Positions 61,889 to 64,000 of a DNA stretch of 64,000 nt are shown here, piece by piece. The position numbers were made by a program, and so were the translations under genes. Position 1 is the stretch's first letter. Each line of letters opens with the position of its first letter. The DNA comes from JAGOBP01 sp964550855 (GTDB taxonomy: Bacteria > Chloroflexota > Anaerolineae > Fen-1058), in the NCBI GenBank assembly GCA_964550855.1, contig CAZKBQ010000001.1, positions 1 through 64,000 on the forward strand, read 5' to 3'. The notes under the pieces were generated by a model. It worked only from the letters and a program-made list of their open reading frames with translations, had not been told where the DNA came from and did no database searches.

Positions 61889-64000
61889 ATGCCGCGTCTC
61901 GCATCGTCTGTCGAAGACATCCAGCCGCATTACGAAGTCATTGTGATCGGATCGGGTTACGGCGGCGGCATCGCCGCTTCCCGATTGGCCCGCGCCGGCC
62001 GACAGGTGTGCGTGCTGGAGCGCGGCAAAGAATGGCTGCCCGGCGAATATCCCAACACCGAACTGGAAGGCCTGCCTGAAATCCAAGTGCGCGTTGGCGA
62101 TCAAATCCTGGGGCTGCGCACCGGTCTGTACGATGTGCGCGTGAGCGAAGATATGAACGTGCTCATCGGCTGCGGGCTGGGCGGCACCTCGCTCATCAAC
62201 GCCAACGTCGCCTCGCGGCCAGAGCGGCGCGTCTTCGATGATCCCCGCTGGCCGATCGATTTCCGCAACGACACAGATTCTCTGCTAAGTCAATGCTTCG
62301 ATCATGCCGAAACCATGCTGGGGTCCAAACCCTACCCCGATCGGCTGCCGGTCACCCGCAAGATGGCTGCCCACGACCGATCGGGTGCGGCGCTGAACGG
62401 CCAGACCTATCGGCTGCCGATCAATGTGACCTTTGAAGACGGCGTCAACAACGTGGGCGTGCAGCAAGCCGCCTGCAAACTGTGCGGCGATTGCATGAGC
62501 GGCTGCAATCACGGCGCCAAAAACACCGTCATCATGAACTATCTGCCCGACGCCCAACGCCACGGCGCGGTGATTTTTACGCAGGTGGAAGTGCGCCGCC
62601 TGGAGCGGCAAAACGACCGCTGGAACATCCACTACCAGCTGCTGGACACCGGCCGCGAAGGCTTTGACGCGCCCACGGCCACCGTCAGCGCCGATATGGT
62701 GATTCTGGCGGCGGGCACGCTGGGCACCAACGAAATCCTGCTGCGATCAAAAGCCGCCGGGCTGCCGCTGTCCGATCGGCTGGGGCACAATTTCTCCGGC
62801 AACGGCGACGTGCTGGGTTTTGCCTACAACAACGACGTCGAGATCAACATGCTGGGCTTCGGCCCGCGCGATCCCGACAAGCAGGAACCCGTCGGCCCGA
62901 CGATCACCACGGCGATCGATCTGCGCGAGCAGCCCAACCTGGAAGACGGCATGATCATCGAAGAAGGCGGGGTATGCGCGCCGCTGGCCGCCTTCATGCC
63001 CAAGACGCTGTCGCTGGCGGCCAAGCTGGCCGGCCGCGACACCGACGAAGGACTGGCCGACGCCATCGCCGAAAAGCGGCGCGAACTCGACTCGTTGATT
63101 CGCGGGGCCTATTACGGCGCGGTGCGCAATACGCAGGTTTACTTAGTGATGGCGCACGACGACAGCGCGGGCACGCTGTCGCTGGACAAGGATCAACTGC
63201 AAATCAAGTGGCCGGGCGCGGGCGAGCGGCCCTACATCGAGCGCGTCAACGAAAAACTGCTGGCCGCCACCCAGCCGCTGGGCGGCACCTTTGTGGAGAA
63301 TCCCGCGTGGAGCAAGCTGCAAAGCAAGAACATGGTCAGCGCGCATCCGCTGGGCGGCTGCGTCATGGCCGAGGATGCGCAGCACGGCGTGACCAACCAC
63401 AAGGGCCAGGTGTTCTCATCGGGCAGCGGCACGGCCGTTTACGATAGTCTATACGTCAACGACGGCGCCATCATCCCGCGCTCGCTGGGCACCAATCCGC
63501 ACATCACCATCTGCGCCGTGGCGGAGCGCAACATGCACTACCTGGCACAGGATCGCGGCTGGGTCATCGACTACGCTTTCAAGCCGGTCGCGCAGCCCAT
63601 CGTGCTGGGCGCGGGGCCGCAGAAACCCGGCGTGACGTTTACCGAGGCGATGGAAGGCTGGTTCTCCGTCAAAGTCACCGATGATTTTGCGGCGGCCGCG
63701 CGCGCCGGTCAGGACGACGGTTCGCCGTTCCGCTTCATCGTGACCATCACCGCCGATGATGTCGATCGCCTGATCAGCGATCCCGATCACGCGGGGCGGC
63801 TGGTGGGCACCGTCACCGCGCCGGCGCTGTCGCCGCAGCCGATGACGCTGACCAATGGCCGGTTCTATCTGTTCGTGCGCGATCCCGATCAGTTCAATCT
63901 GCGCTATATGCGCTACACGGCCACCATGACGGCGCAGGACGGCACGACCTACTTCTTTGAGGGCAACAAACGCATCCACAATGATCCGGGGTTTGATGTC
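61889..64000 (+). CDS. GMC-type FAD oxidoreductase (cholesterol-oxidase-like), partial at the window edge
   Basis: The frame runs off the right end of the window after 704 codons. The N-terminus has the FAD motif VIVIGSGYGGGIAASRLARAG and VCVLERGKEW, then GCGLGGTSLINANVASRP. A cysteine cluster CKLCGDCMSGCNHGAKNT (about residues 197-214; C-x2-C-x2-C-x3-C) resembles a 4Fe-4S ligand set. The C-terminal FAD/GMC part has AHPLGGCVMAED, SLYVNDGAIIPRSLGTNP and a further domain (EGWFSVKVTD). GGGGAGGAG precedes ATG 61889. It is divergent from ppa. The substrate could be a sterol or other alcohol; this is not decided by the sequence. Confidence 0.88.
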   Translation, partial: MPRLASSVEDIQPHYEVIVIGSGYGGGIAASRLARAGRQVCVLERGKEWLPGEYPNTELEGLPEIQVRVGDQILGLRTGLYDVRVSEDMNVLIGCGLGGTSLINANVASRPERRVFDDPRWPIDFRNDTDSLLSQCFDHAETMLGSKPYPDRLPVTRKMAAHDRSGAALNGQTYRLPINVTFEDGVNNVGVQQAACKLCGDCMSGCNHGAKNTVIMNYLPDAQRHGAVIFTQVEVRRLERQNDRWNIHYQLLDTGREGFDAPTATVSADMVILAAGTLGTNEILLRSKAAGLPLSDRLGHNFSGNGDVLGFAYNNDVEINMLGFGPRDPDKQEPVGPTITTAIDLREQPNLEDGMIIEEGGVCAPLAAFMPKTLSLAAKLAGRDTDEGLADAIAEKRRELDSLIRGAYYGAVRNTQVYLVMAHDDSAGTLSLDKDQLQIKWPGAGERPYIERVNEKLLAATQPLGGTFVENPAWSKLQSKNMVSAHPLGGCVMAEDAQHGVTNHKGQVFSSGSGTAVYDSLYVNDGAIIPRSLGTNPHITICAVAERNMHYLAQDRGWVIDYAFKPVAQPIVLGAGPQKPGVTFTEAMEGWFSVKVTDDFAAAARAGQDDGSPFRFIVTITADDVDRLISDPDHAGRLVGTVTAPALSPQPMTLTNGRFYLFVRDPDQFNLRYMRYTATMTAQDGTTYFFEGNKRIHNDPGFDV

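Overview
The window is GC-rich and gene-dense. It most likely comes from a member of the Chloroflexota, probably Anaerolineae-like. The grounds are a mevalonate kinase/isopentenyl phosphate kinase pair (the alternative mevalonate route known from archaea and some Chloroflexota), a bacterial Elp3, a secreted GH99-like protein with a Thr-Pro linker, and short satellite-like repeats between genes. This assignment is inference; no rRNA gene is present.

Region 1 (1-1643) is a scrap of mobile DNA: the first 300 codons of an IS21-family IstA transposase fused in frame to an RHS/YD-repeat fragment. Region 2 (1.7-5.1 kb) holds a small membrane protein and a NarL/LiaR-type two-component pair. Region 3 (5.2-17.4 kb) is the most unusual part. 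It is a string of small unrelated genes (kptA, a nonsense-interrupted hydrolase, a TPR protein, a monooxygenase-like protein, a lipoprotein, a VOC protein, DUF488, GNAT) separated by imperfect inverted repeats. Several of these repeats begin with GCCCAAC-like and end with GTTRGGC-like heptamers, which are the hallmarks of integron attC sites. No integron integrase is visible, so this looks like a CALIN (attC cluster lacking an integrase). It also contains an IS110-family element and a TetR-controlled ABC-2 exporter operon in reverse orientation.

Region 4 (17.6-32.3 kb) is chromosomal backbone: secDF behind a consensus promoter and a leader terminator, a B3/B4-domain protein, a zinc-type dehydrogenase, the GH99-like protein, mevalonate kinase and isopentenyl phosphate kinase, a zinc-ribbon membrane protein, an L,D-transpeptidase, an HtrA-like protease, Elp3 and a GT2 glycosyltransferase. 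Region 5 (32.3-36.1 kb) lies between an intact tRNA-Gly(CCC) and a degenerate copy of its 3' half, so it looks like an integrated-island scar. Inside are two 5'-truncated genes joined head to head.

Region 6 (36.2-64 kb) carries the primary sigma factor, a GNAT-nucleotidyltransferase pair, a radical SAM enzyme, an IS3 remnant next to a Phd/VapC-type toxin-antitoxin operon, an ABC-2 exporter, an MFS protein, lysA, ctaG, metK behind a SAM-I riboswitch, an RpiB-like isomerase, a disulfide oxidoreductase, an ECF sigma/anti-sigma pair, methylglyoxal synthase, a thioesterase, a rhodanese, a phosphoesterase, a YcaQ-like glycosylase, an ABC-F ATPase with a leader-peptide/terminator attenuator, inorganic pyrophosphatase and a GMC-type flavoprotein that runs off the right edge. 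Regulation is readable at several points: paired TetR operators, a toxin-antitoxin palindrome over its promoter, the riboswitch, and two leader terminators.
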